A DNA stretch of 64,000 nucleotides from Algoriphagus kandeliae (GTDB lineage: Bacteria; Bacteroidota; Bacteroidia; Cytophagales; Cyclobacteriaceae). The notes beneath the pieces are model-generated. The model saw only the letters and a program-made list of their open reading frames with translations, did not search any database and was not told where the DNA came from. The stretch is taken from positions 62,001-126,000 of the forward strand of contig NZ_SPSB01000003.1 of NCBI RefSeq assembly GCF_004571135.1, given 5' to 3'. The number at the start of each line of letters is the position of its first letter. The first letter of the stretch is position 1. This document shows, one piece after another, positions 9,993 through 17,628 of the stretch. A program made the position numbers and the translations under genes.

Positions 9993-11174
9993 ATGAAAAA
10001 AACCATTTTCATTTCTCTTTTTTTATTGACTAGTCTCACCCAAGCATATTCTCAAGAATTAGAAGAGTTCGTAATTGGAACAAAGCATCACATATACTCC
10101 CATGTTTTGGAAGAAGATCGCTCCTATTGGTTGAGTTTGCCTGAATCCTATCATACCCCCTTCTCCTCTTACAAAAAATATCCGGTTTTAATTATTCTAG
10201 ACGGAAACACTCTCTTTAGACATATTTCGGGAATGGTGGATTTTATGAGTTCTGAAACTTATAGAAATCAGCGAATACCAGAAATGATTGTGGTTGCAGT
10301 TGAAAATGTAAATAGAAATCGAGACTTCACACCGGATAAAATCATAACCCGTAGACCTAATGATTTTGGAGGAGGAGATAATTTTTTGAGATTTCTTGAA
10401 GAAGAGCTGATTCCTCAATTGGATCAAGAATATCGAACTGCCCCCTATCGAATACTATATGGTCACTCTCTTGGGGGATTATTAGCCACGCACACATACA
10501 TGAAGGAAAGCACCCTTTTCAATGCTTTCATTGCAGCCGATCCGAGTCTAGGTTCCTGGGGTGCTGAGACCATGGATCAGAAACTTGAAAAGTTGACACA
10601 AAACTCTTTTGATCGATTTATCTATATCGCTACTGCAAATTGGGGGAAAAGAAACATTCGAAACCGTGACAGGCATGTTCGCTTATATGAATCCTTTCAT
10701 GCAAAAAGTGAGGGTGAATTCCCTGGAGAATTGGAATATTTTGAAGAAGAAAATCACGCCTTAGTCCCTTCTATCGCATTTTACAAAGGAATCTCTTCGG
10801 TTTTTGAGGGATATGGTATCGATTATCGGGATATTCAAAATGTAGAACAGTTAAAGAAACATTTTTCTATTCTGTCCGATCGTCTTTCTTATCAATTTCT
10901 CCCACCTGAGTCACTTGTAAATCAATTGGGTTACAGCTTTTTGAGAAGCAATGATGAAATAGGTAAAAGAAAAGCAATCGAGTTTTTTCAATTGAATACT
11001 GAAAATTATCCAGAATCGTATAATGCCTATGATAGTCTTGGTGAAGCTTTAGAGGGGATTGGAGATACAGAAAATGCCATAAAAAATTACCAGAGATCCA
11101 TTGAAATTAATCCCGATAATAGTCATGCTTCAGATAGGATTGCTGTCCTGAAATCATCAAAAAACTTGAATTAA
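9993..11174 (+). CDS. Secreted alpha/beta hydrolase (esterase D/enterochelin esterase-like) with C-terminal TPR
   Basis: A signal peptide ends near residue 21 (TQAYSQ). The alpha/beta-hydrolase core has LIILDGN (66-72), the nucleophile elbow YGHSLGG with Ser159, a likely acid at Asp183 (AADPSLGSW) and a likely catalytic His255 (EENHALVP). This is the arrangement of the Fes/YieL/esterase D group. Residues about 335-380 form a tetratricopeptide repeat (AYDSLGEALEGIGDTENA then a paired helix). The protein is probably periplasmic, and the ester substrate is unknown. A second member of the family lies at 12369-13199. The next gene begins 5 bases after the stop, so the two are probably co-transcribed. 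Confidence 0.85.
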   Translation: MKKTIFISLFLLTSLTQAYSQELEEFVIGTKHHIYSHVLEEDRSYWLSLPESYHTPFSSYKKYPVLIILDGNTLFRHISGMVDFMSSETYRNQRIPEMIVVAVENVNRNRDFTPDKIITRRPNDFGGGDNFLRFLEEELIPQLDQEYRTAPYRILYGHSLGGLLATHTYMKESTLFNAFIAADPSLGSWGAETMDQKLEKLTQNSFDRFIYIATANWGKRNIRNRDRHVRLYESFHAKSEGEFPGELEYFEEENHALVPSIAFYKGISSVFEGYGIDYRDIQNVEQLKKHFSILSDRLSYQFLPPESLVNQLGYSFLRSNDEIGKRKAIEFFQLNTENYPESYNAYDSLGEALEGIGDTENAIKNYQRSIEINPDNSHASDRIAVLKSSKNLN

Positions 11175-11179
11175 AAAAA

Positions 11180-11665
11180 TTGAAAAATCTTAATCCAAGA
11201 ATTGAGGAAATCTCTTCCAAAAAAATGATTGGCAAAAAGCAAATTATGAGCCTAGCCAATTTTCAGGCAGGAGAGCTTTGGAAAAATTTTATACCTAAGA
11301 AGAAAGAAATTTTAAATCCTATATCCAAAGAATTATACTCCATATCCATTTATCCTACCAATTATTTTCATGATTTCCAGGATGAAAATGAATTTGAAAA
11401 ATGGGCTGCTGTGGAAGTTGCCTGCTTTGAAAACATCCCTTCCCATTTGGAAACCTTGGTAATTCAAGCAGGACTTTACGCAGTTTTTGAGTATAAGGGA
11501 ATGAGTAGTGACCCATCAATTTTTCATTACATTTTTTGGACTTGGCTCCCAAATTCAAATTGGGAATTAGACCAAAGACCGCATTTTGAAATATTAGGTG
11601 ACAATTACATAAATAATGACCCAAATTCAGAAGAAGAGATTTGGATTCCAATCAAGCAAATGTAA
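11180..11665 (+). CDS. GyrI-like small-molecule-binding domain protein
   Basis: A single-domain cytoplasmic protein of about 161 residues. The pattern NPRIEEI near the start, then GKKQIMSLANF, GELWKNFIPKKKEI, FEKWAAVEV, YAVFEYKG, WLPNSNWELDQRPHFEILG and a final SEEEIWIPIK is what I know from stand-alone GyrI-like/AraC effector-binding (SHS2-fold) proteins. These bind, and in some cases hydrolyse, small molecules. I placed the start at the TTG at 11180 because residues 1-15 belong to the conserved domain. The ATG at 11225 would cut into it. The gene lies 5 bases after the esterase gene and has no visible terminator behind it. Confidence 0.7.
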   Translation: MKNLNPRIEEISSKKMIGKKQIMSLANFQAGELWKNFIPKKKEILNPISKELYSISIYPTNYFHDFQDENEFEKWAAVEVACFENIPSHLETLVIQAGLYAVFEYKGMSSDPSIFHYIFWTWLPNSNWELDQRPHFEILGDNYINNDPNSEEEIWIPIKQM

Positions 11666-11884
11666 AGTCCTTCCCAACATATCTTGATTTTTTAATTCCG
11701 AAATGGGGAACCCAATTTTTCAAATTAATCAACAAAGATTCAATGTTTAGGAATTCTATCCTGAATCACACCTTTCTGTGACCAAGGAACGTTTAATTAA
11801 TACTGGCAACAATTCTCGGAAACAAGCCGAGAAAAAAAATTGGTGTTTAACCTGTACAGAATCATTAACTTAATCCCCAACACT

Positions 11885-12346
11885 ATGATCTCTAAAAAAT
11901 TAAAAATCTCGATCCTAGCCTGTTTAATTGGCACCATGGTTTTTACATCATGTTCAAATGATGACAATAACCCAAGAAGTGAGGTCAAAGATCAAATCGA
12001 ATTTAATATCCAACAAGGAACTTGGCGCATCACTAAATTTATTGATTCGAGCGATGATGAAACCAACCATTTCAATGGTTACATTTTCACCTTCTTAAAT
12101 TCAGGTGTTCTAAACGCAAACAATGGAACAAATAATTATGATGGAACTTGGAGTATAACAGAAGGAGGTATTGATGATGATAGCCCAGATGATTTAGATT
12201 TCAACATCAATTTCAACCTAACCAATGATTTTGAAGATTTAAACGATGATTGGGAAATTATCTCTCAGTCATCAACAAAAATTGAATTAATGGATGTAAG
12301 TGGTGGAAATGGAGATATAGATTATCTCACCTTTGAAAAAAACTAA
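11885..12346 (+). CDS. Small secreted lipoprotein, lipocalin-like
   Basis: A predicted lipoprotein of 153 residues. The start at ATG 11885 gives a clean signal peptide (LKISILACLIGTMVFTSC) with the lipidated Cys at about residue 19. The frame is open further upstream, but those residues do not fit a signal sequence. The mature part is acidic and rich in Asp and Asn, with GTWRITKFIDSSDDE, FTFLNSGVL, YDGTWSI and LTFEKN. This spacing resembles lipocalin-like proteins that are common as single-copy lipoproteins in Bacteroidota. No catalytic residue or ligand can be named. It stands between two esterase genes on the same strand. Confidence 0.65.
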   Translation: MISKKLKISILACLIGTMVFTSCSNDDNNPRSEVKDQIEFNIQQGTWRITKFIDSSDDETNHFNGYIFTFLNSGVLNANNGTNNYDGTWSITEGGIDDDSPDDLDFNINFNLTNDFEDLNDDWEIISQSSTKIELMDVSGGNGDIDYLTFEKN

Positions 12347-12368
12347 AAGCTAAAAATTTTCTAGGCCC

Positions 12369-13199
12369 ATGATATCCAACGCGAGGTTTATTTTGATAAT
12401 CCTTCTAAGCATTATAATTACTCCTGTTTTGGCTCAAGAAACAATCTGTCTTTCCCCTACTCAATCCCACAAAATTGAATCTGAGTATTTAAATGAAACC
12501 CGTGAATATTGGGTTGCACTTCCTCTGAATTATTCCGACTCGGTTTCTTACCCGGTGATCTTTGTATTAGATGCTGAGTGGAGATTTGAATTGGTTCGGC
12601 AAATTGCTTTTGATCTTGGTGGGCACCAAAAAATAGATCGATCAATAATTGTTGGCATCCCCCATATAGAAGTGGAAAAGAAAAGAGGACAGGATTTAAC
12701 TTTTAGCCATTCGAAAGTTGAATTCGATGGAGAGGAAGTCGATTGGTATGATGACAGCAATGCAGGCAGAGCAGAAAAGTTTTATGATTTCCTTACGAAA
12801 GAACTGATCCCTGATTTATCAAATAATTATCCCACCAATAATCATAATACGCTGATAGGGCATTCCTACGGTGGATATTTTGGTGCCTATATTCTAGACA
12901 GACCACATCCTTTTGAAATCCTTCATTTGTATGATCCTTCCATTTGGTATAGTAATGGAGAAGTCACTAAAAAGCTAAAAAACAGTTCATCTATCAAGCC
13001 TGTCAAAATCCACCTTACCTACCAAGGTAAGCCTGCTTTTCATCGAGAAAAAATAGAAGAATTCATTCTAGAGCTAGAAAAACGGAAAGAAAGCATTGAT
13101 TTTTCGGTAAACTATTACGAGCATGAAAATCATTTTTCTATTTTTCTAGATAGTTTCTATAAAGGAATCCAACGGACAAATCATCCTGAAAAGAAATAG
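12369..13199 (+). CDS. Secreted alpha/beta hydrolase (esterase D-like)
   Basis: A signal peptide ends near residue 23 (TPVLAQ). The core has YPVIFVLDAEW, the nucleophile motif IGHSYGGYFG with Ser166, a likely acid at Asp189 (LYDPSIW) and a His at about 255 (EHENHFSIF). The same order and spacing are found in the esterase at 9993-11174, so the two are paralogues. This copy lacks the C-terminal TPR and is about 120 residues shorter. It is probably periplasmic and the substrate is unknown; Fes-like siderophore esterases and esterase D are the closest named groups. It follows the lipoprotein gene by 22 bases and precedes the M23 peptidase by 21, so a shared transcript is likely. Confidence 0.83.
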   Translation: MISNARFILIILLSIIITPVLAQETICLSPTQSHKIESEYLNETREYWVALPLNYSDSVSYPVIFVLDAEWRFELVRQIAFDLGGHQKIDRSIIVGIPHIEVEKKRGQDLTFSHSKVEFDGEEVDWYDDSNAGRAEKFYDFLTKELIPDLSNNYPTNNHNTLIGHSYGGYFGAYILDRPHPFEILHLYDPSIWYSNGEVTKKLKNSSSIKPVKIHLTYQGKPAFHREKIEEFILELEKRKESIDFSVNYYEHENHFSIFLDSFYKGIQRTNHPEKK

Positions 13200-13220
13200 T
13201 TTTTTAAAGACCAGAGAATT

Positions 13221-14051
13221 ATGAAAGGGGTCAAAAGCATACTAGTATTCGCTCTCTTACTTTCAATTAGCTGTCAACCGCTTAAGCTCCCGGAGGAAAA
13301 ATATTATCAGTTCTTATTCAAAAAAGATCATACCTATCAAAATGATGAGCTCCAGATTAGGCTTTCAAATCCAGTCATGGCTCCTCTACGTATATGGTTG
13401 AGCACATCATATTCCCCACTTCAAGAAAAATTTGACTCGCTAAACCCAATTGTAATCCAAGAAAAGCAAGACACACTTTTGATTTTTTCTGAACTCAACG
13501 AATTTCAAGATGATATTGCTTATAAAATTTCTTTAGGAGACCCATCCAAGGAAATCGAAAACACTCCCATCGAACTCCCTTTTCCGAAAGGAAAATCATA
13601 TAAAGTCATTCAGGGAAACAACACCAATTTTACCCATAGTTCAGATTACTCTCGCTACGCCTTGGATTTCAAATTTCAAGTAGGCGATACCGTGGTCTCG
13701 GTTTCGGATGGCTATGTGGTAGGTGTGATAGATCAATATGAGCGAGGAGGAACCGATCCCGCTTGGAGACCTTACAGCAACTTCATCACAATATATGACC
13801 AGGAATCAGGTCGTTTTTTCCAATATGTACATTTGAAGCAAAATGGTAGTCTAGTCAAGGTTGGGGATCAAATAAGTAGCGGGCAACCGATTGGCTTGTC
13901 CGGAAATACAGGACAGACAACAGAGCCTCACCTTCATTTCAACTGTCTAAAGCCGGTGAATGCTGAGGGTGAAATGGTTTCTCATCCTGTAGAATTTGTA
14001 GAAGGATATGATGGAAAAAAGATCAAAAAGGGGGATGTAGTAAGAAAGTAA
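13221..14051 (+). CDS. M23 family metallopeptidase (LytM-like lipoprotein)
   Basis: A zinc peptidase of the LytM/lysostaphin fold, expected to cut peptidoglycan cross-links or to regulate an amidase. The signal peptide ends in a lipobox (LLSISC, Cys18). The N-terminal 120 residues are a beta-rich domain without a recognised name. The M23 domain shows the first zinc ligands at His139 and Asp149 (HSSDYSRYALDF) and the second pair at His237/His239 (TEPHLHF). YVH at 202-204 is also conserved, so the active site looks complete. The 276-residue length is normal for the small secreted forms. It follows the esterase at 12369-13199 closely. A cell-wall role is inferred from the family. Confidence 0.85.
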   Translation: MKGVKSILVFALLLSISCQPLKLPEEKYYQFLFKKDHTYQNDELQIRLSNPVMAPLRIWLSTSYSPLQEKFDSLNPIVIQEKQDTLLIFSELNEFQDDIAYKISLGDPSKEIENTPIELPFPKGKSYKVIQGNNTNFTHSSDYSRYALDFKFQVGDTVVSVSDGYVVGVIDQYERGGTDPAWRPYSNFITIYDQESGRFFQYVHLKQNGSLVKVGDQISSGQPIGLSGNTGQTTEPHLHFNCLKPVNAEGEMVSHPVEFVEGYDGKKIKKGDVVRK

Positions 14052-14196
14052 GCCCATTTTAAGACAACCGTTCCATCTTTGATGAGGATAAAACAGACAG
14101 AGAAAAAATTCCATTGAGGCAAAGAGGAAATCGAAGCATTTTTTAAAAATCCTGCGATTATCTTCTTAAATTAATAATCCACTTCAAGCCCAGCCC

Positions 14197-15066
14197 ATGC
14201 CTCGATGTGCTTTTCTTTCCATCGCCAATACCGAAGGTTGGTTTATTGACGACGACCTTGTCCATCCATTTCTCAAGGATTTGGGATGGGATGTGAAAAA
14301 CATCCCTTGGAATCAAGAAACCAACTGGAATGAATTCGATTTGGTAGTCATTCGAAGCCCATGGGATTATCAACAGCACTTAGATGAATTTGTGAAGGTG
14401 CTGGAAAAAATTGATCAGTCTTCGGCCAATCTTCTTAATTCACTAGAGATTCTCCGATGGAATATCCACAAAAATTACCTGTTTGAGTTAGAGGAAAAAG
14501 GGGTTGAATTAGTACCCACAATCCGCTTCCAAAACCTGAACGCTTCTCAGATTGAAGAAGCTTTCTCAAAATTCAATACAGAAGAAATCGTGGTTAAACC
14601 TCTAATTGGAGCCAATGCTGATGATACATTTTGGCTTAAAAAATCAAATCAGGATGATTGGAAAAAAGCTTTAAATATTTTCCAGAATAAAGAAGGGATG
14701 ATTCAGCCGTTCATGCAATCCGTGGTAGATGAAGGGGAATTTTCGCTAATGTACTTTCAGGGTCATCTCAGCCACACCATTTTGAAGACAGTCGGAGCTG
14801 GTGATTTTCGTGTTCAGGAAGAACATGGAGGCGGTGTGATCGCTATCCAAAGCCCCGAATCTTCCATCTTTTCTGCCGGAGAAAAAGCTATGGCTGCCTT
14901 ACCTCAAAAGCCTTTTTATGCACGCGTAGATTTAGTAAGAACGCCGCAAAATACCATGGCATTAATGGAGCTGGAACTCATAGAACCTTGTCTCTACTTT
15001 CGATTCGACAGACACTCTCCAGAACGATTTGCAAATTATTTGGATGAATATTGGAAAGGGTATTAG
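14197..15066 (+). CDS. ATP-grasp domain protein
   Basis: The sequence opens with a Rossmann-like pre-ATP-grasp region (AFLSIANTEGW, DLVVIRSPWDY). It continues with an ATP-grasp-like part: KNYLFELEEKGVELVPTIRF, EEIVVKPLIGANADDTF, IQPFMQSVVDEGEFSLMYF, and GGGVIAI. It ends with a metal-binding-like MALMELELIEPCLYF. This layout is typical of the glutathione synthetase-like/DcsG-related proteins that ligate carboxylates to amines or thiols. The substrate is not recognisable. The 289-residue length matches that group. The gene stands apart from its neighbours (145 bases from the M23 gene, 61 before a small gene), with no signal peptide. Confidence 0.7.
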   Translation: MPRCAFLSIANTEGWFIDDDLVHPFLKDLGWDVKNIPWNQETNWNEFDLVVIRSPWDYQQHLDEFVKVLEKIDQSSANLLNSLEILRWNIHKNYLFELEEKGVELVPTIRFQNLNASQIEEAFSKFNTEEIVVKPLIGANADDTFWLKKSNQDDWKKALNIFQNKEGMIQPFMQSVVDEGEFSLMYFQGHLSHTILKTVGAGDFRVQEEHGGGVIAIQSPESSIFSAGEKAMAALPQKPFYARVDLVRTPQNTMALMELELIEPCLYFRFDRHSPERFANYLDEYWKGY

Positions 15067-15127
15067 TGAAAATAAACCAATTTCCATTATGAATTAAAGA
15101 TCAATTACTCAAAAACCAAACAACCCT

Positions 15128-15310
15128 ATGAAATATAAAGTACATAAACTCGAGGTCAACCGTGACAATATGCAGGAAAAGCTAGAACGGTTTTTAAACA
15201 GACTTGATGGAGAAATCATCTCAGTTTTACCCAATGTCCGCCCAACCTTCCAATTCATGGGTGCCACCGCAAAAATTGACTATCTCTTGATTGTAGAAAA
15301 GACCAGCTAG
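15128..15310 (+). CDS. Small hypothetical protein (60 aa)
   Basis: A 60-residue protein starting KYKVHKLEVNRDNMQEKLERFLN and ending YLLIVEKTS. The beta-alpha-beta-beta pattern resembles small DUF4177-type proteins, but I cannot assign a family. An ATG start follows an A-rich stretch and codon usage is like that of its neighbours, which supports it as a real gene. It lies on the plus strand 61 bases after the ATP-grasp gene and converges on the radical SAM gene 16 bases away. Confidence 0.5.
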   Translation: MKYKVHKLEVNRDNMQEKLERFLNRLDGEIISVLPNVRPTFQFMGATAKIDYLLIVEKTS

Positions 15311-15326
15311 TTTAGCTTGAAAGCCT

Positions 15327-16394
15327 TCAACCAAAATCAAAACTTAAGGTTCCTCCTTTGTGGAATGCCTTCAAATTGAATTTTGGCAAAGATTTATTTT
15401 TAAAATACCTCTTTCTTGCTTGATTGAATAACTGACGAATACATTCAGCGATAGGGCCCTCTCCTTTCATTCTTCGGCCAAATTGAGAATCATTTACATT
15501 TCCTCCGTGCAACTCAGCTATTTGATTCATCACCTTATTAAATCGATCCGGGTAATTCTTCTGAAGCCAATCAGAGAAAATCTGCTCCAATTGACCATTT
15601 AATCGAACAACCGTATACCCTGCACCCAAAGCACCTGCATCTGAGGCTGCTTTAAGAATTTGTGGGATTTCATAGTGATTCAATCCCGGAATAATCGGAG
15701 CATTCATCACAGCCACAGGGATATTTGCTTTTGCCAATGCTTCAAGAGTTGACAGCCTTTTTTTGGCACTTGCTGTGCGAGGCTCCATTTTTCTCCTCAG
15801 GTCTTCCTCTAAAGTGGTAATTGAAATATACACTTGGACCAAGTTCTCGGAAGCCAAATCCTGCAACAAATCCAAATCCCTCAAAATCAAACTATTCTTG
15901 GTTATCAAACCAACCGGATGCCGATATCGAGCAAAGACTTTAAGCAATTCCCGAGTTATACCCATTTCTTTTTCCAAAGGTTGATAGCAATCTGTATTTC
16001 CGGATAATGAAATCGGACTGGCTTTCCAGGATTTGCTGAGAAGTCTCTTCTCTAGGAGCTTAGGTGCATTGGGTTTTGCCATTAGCTTGGTTTCAAAATC
16101 CAATCCTGCCGTGAAGCCATAGTATTCATGAGAATTTCGAGCATAGCAATAAATACATCCATGCTCACAACCTTGATAGGGATTTAAAGAAAAACTTAAA
16201 CCCAAATCCGGACTATTTATGGGGTTGACAATAGTTTTCGGATGATCGATTCTGACTTCAGTCTTTGGTTGAACATATAATGGTTCGTCCAATCCCTCCA
16301 TATGTTCAGTTACAATTTGCTGTGTGAGAAAGCGATTTCCAGACTGAACCTGAGCTCCTCTTCCTTTGAAATAATCTTTCTTGTTGTCAACCAT
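15327..16394 (-). CDS. PA0069 family radical SAM protein (SplB-like)
   Basis: Radical SAM protein of 355 residues. The cluster motif CEHGCIYCYAR gives Cys76, Cys80 and Cys83, preceded by SFSLNPYQG, which is the hallmark of the PA0069/spore photoproduct lyase-like group. Further family segments are SPISLSGNTDCYQPLEK, RYRHPVGLITKN, VQVYISITTLEEDLRRKMEPR and NAPIIPGLNHYEIPQIL. The reaction of the family is not established; a DNA- or nucleic-acid-related role is only guessed from the resemblance to SplB. The start codon ATG (16394) lies 2 bases from an inverted repeat TTGTCAA-N4-TTGACAA, which could be an operator controlling this gene. Confidence 0.88.
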   Translation of the reverse strand: MVDNKKDYFKGRGAQVQSGNRFLTQQIVTEHMEGLDEPLYVQPKTEVRIDHPKTIVNPINSPDLGLSFSLNPYQGCEHGCIYCYARNSHEYYGFTAGLDFETKLMAKPNAPKLLEKRLLSKSWKASPISLSGNTDCYQPLEKEMGITRELLKVFARYRHPVGLITKNSLILRDLDLLQDLASENLVQVYISITTLEEDLRRKMEPRTASAKKRLSTLEALAKANIPVAVMNAPIIPGLNHYEIPQILKAASDAGALGAGYTVVRLNGQLEQIFSDWLQKNYPDRFNKVMNQIAELHGGNVNDSQFGRRMKGEGPIAECIRQLFNQARKRYFKNKSLPKFNLKAFHKGGTLSFDFG

Positions 16395-16395
16395 T

Positions 16396-16413
16396 TTGTC
16401 AAATCCTTGACAA
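16396..16413. promoter_or_regulatory. Inverted repeat, possible operator upstream of the radical SAM gene
   Basis: TTGTCAA (16396-16402) and TTGACAA (16407-16413) form a perfect 7-base inverted repeat with a 4-base spacer, immediately upstream of the start codon on the minus strand. Further TTGTCAA copies occur at 16384-16390, inside the gene start, and at 16449-16455. The symmetry and clustering suggest a dimeric regulator site. No regulator is identified. Confidence 0.4.
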
Positions 16414-16483
16414 TCAGTTTACAAAAAGTAGCTTTAAGTCAAGTCATTTTGTCAAAAACTGTCTGAAGAAAAAATTGAAATAA

Positions 16484-17548
16484 TCAAAAAGGAAAAATTA
16501 ACAACGAATGCTGACTTACTGTATTAAAATCTCTCCAAACGCGATTCAATTCAGTATCCTCTCGAGCAGCTTCCAAACCTCCAAATGGATACATTTTCGC
16601 ATTCCATTTTCTGCAAACTTGGGTAAGTTTACGACTTGTCTTACTTACACGCTGAAGTGTTGCTTGAGAAATCCAACCTTGGCTTTCTAGTTCCTCCCAA
16701 GCCTTTTCCACTTCATGGTAAAAACTCATCCGTTTTTCATCCAATTTCTTTTGGCTTTTCTTTTCTAGCATAACGAAGAAATCCACATATTCTTTTTCAA
16801 GTTTTTTTTCGCCTTGCCTTTTCCAAAAAGTAGTTCGGATTAATTCTTGAAGATGAAACGAAATACCCAAAATATTCACTGCCAAGGTTGCTTCTGCAAA
16901 TTGAAGGAATGGAAAACGGTAAATCGCCTCAGATCTAATTGCTTTTTCAGGTGCTATTTCGAAGCATCTATTTTTTGAAACCAATAATTGATTTGTTCGA
17001 AAAGCATGGCTTCCAGTGGCTTTCATCCCCATGTAATGCCAAGCATCTAGAATTTCCACTTCGTTCTTCTGAAGGATAAAAGCTTTCACAATTGGATTTC
17101 CAGAGGCATCCAGAATTGGCGCTTCATTTTCCCAAAGCTCACAATTAGCTGTAAAATGAGTAGCATGCAAGGCCCCTGAAGCATAATTCCACTTCCCCGA
17201 AATAAGAAAAAAACCATCTTGCTTTTCTGCTTTCCCTCCAACATGTCCACTACCTGCTAAACAAACTTTTGGGTTTGAAAAAATCTCTTTAGAAAAGTCC
17301 TGATCCAAAAACCCAACAAACCAAGCTGCTCCTGCGCAAAGTGTAACAGTCCATCCCAAACTTCCATCCAAACGGGCTAAACTCTCCTCCACCTTCAAAG
17401 CATCAGGGAGGCTTAATTCCAAACCTCCTAAGTCCCTTGGGACAAAAAGTTTAAACCACCTTTGAGCATAGATTTCTTCCAACCATTCAGGAATCAATTG
17501 TCCTGATTTTTCAGCTAGGGAAGCAAAATCAGCGTTGAAAATTTCCAT
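16484..17548 (-). CDS. Acyl-CoA dehydrogenase-fold flavoprotein
   Basis: 354 residues. The N-terminal half is recognisable: FVPRDLGGLELSLPDALKVEESLARLDGSLGW, then CLAGSGHVGG and a beta-domain with SGKWNYASGA and MGMKATGSHAF. This sequence style matches acyl-CoA dehydrogenase-fold enzymes of the HpaB/HsaA/DszC flavin monooxygenase side as much as true dehydrogenases. The C-terminal helical part is degenerate and basic, ending with LNRVWRDFNTVSQHSLL, a segment typical of the monooxygenase-like group. I see no clear catalytic Glu of classical acyl-CoA dehydrogenases. It is a single gene on the minus strand, 89 bases from the radical SAM gene. The substrate is unknown. Confidence 0.7.
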   Translation of the reverse strand: MEIFNADFASLAEKSGQLIPEWLEEIYAQRWFKLFVPRDLGGLELSLPDALKVEESLARLDGSLGWTVTLCAGAAWFVGFLDQDFSKEIFSNPKVCLAGSGHVGGKAEKQDGFFLISGKWNYASGALHATHFTANCELWENEAPILDASGNPIVKAFILQKNEVEILDAWHYMGMKATGSHAFRTNQLLVSKNRCFEIAPEKAIRSEAIYRFPFLQFAEATLAVNILGISFHLQELIRTTFWKRQGEKKLEKEYVDFFVMLEKKSQKKLDEKRMSFYHEVEKAWEELESQGWISQATLQRVSKTSRKLTQVCRKWNAKMYPFGGLEAAREDTELNRVWRDFNTVSQHSLLIFPF

Positions 17549-17564
17549 ATCCTAAACTAAGAAT

Positions 17565-17600
17565 AAAAAAATCAGTGGCTTCCAATATTGAAACCACTGA
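17565..17600 (-). terminator. Rho-independent terminator after the secreted esterase gene
   Basis: On the minus strand an 11-base stem (arms near 17590-17600 and 17572-17582, with one G-U pair) encloses a 7-base loop. A run of seven T follows (the A run at 17565-17571). It lies 29 bases after the stop of the 17629-18918 gene. Confidence 0.8.
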
Positions 17601-17628
17601 AATTTCGCTTAAGCTATTTTGGGACTTT

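Noticed and set aside
11813..11833. Hairpin ttctcgg...ccgagaa upstream of the lipoprotein gene, as a terminator.
   Set aside because: The A run follows the stem on the plus strand, so no T run forms there, and no minus-strand gene ends near it.
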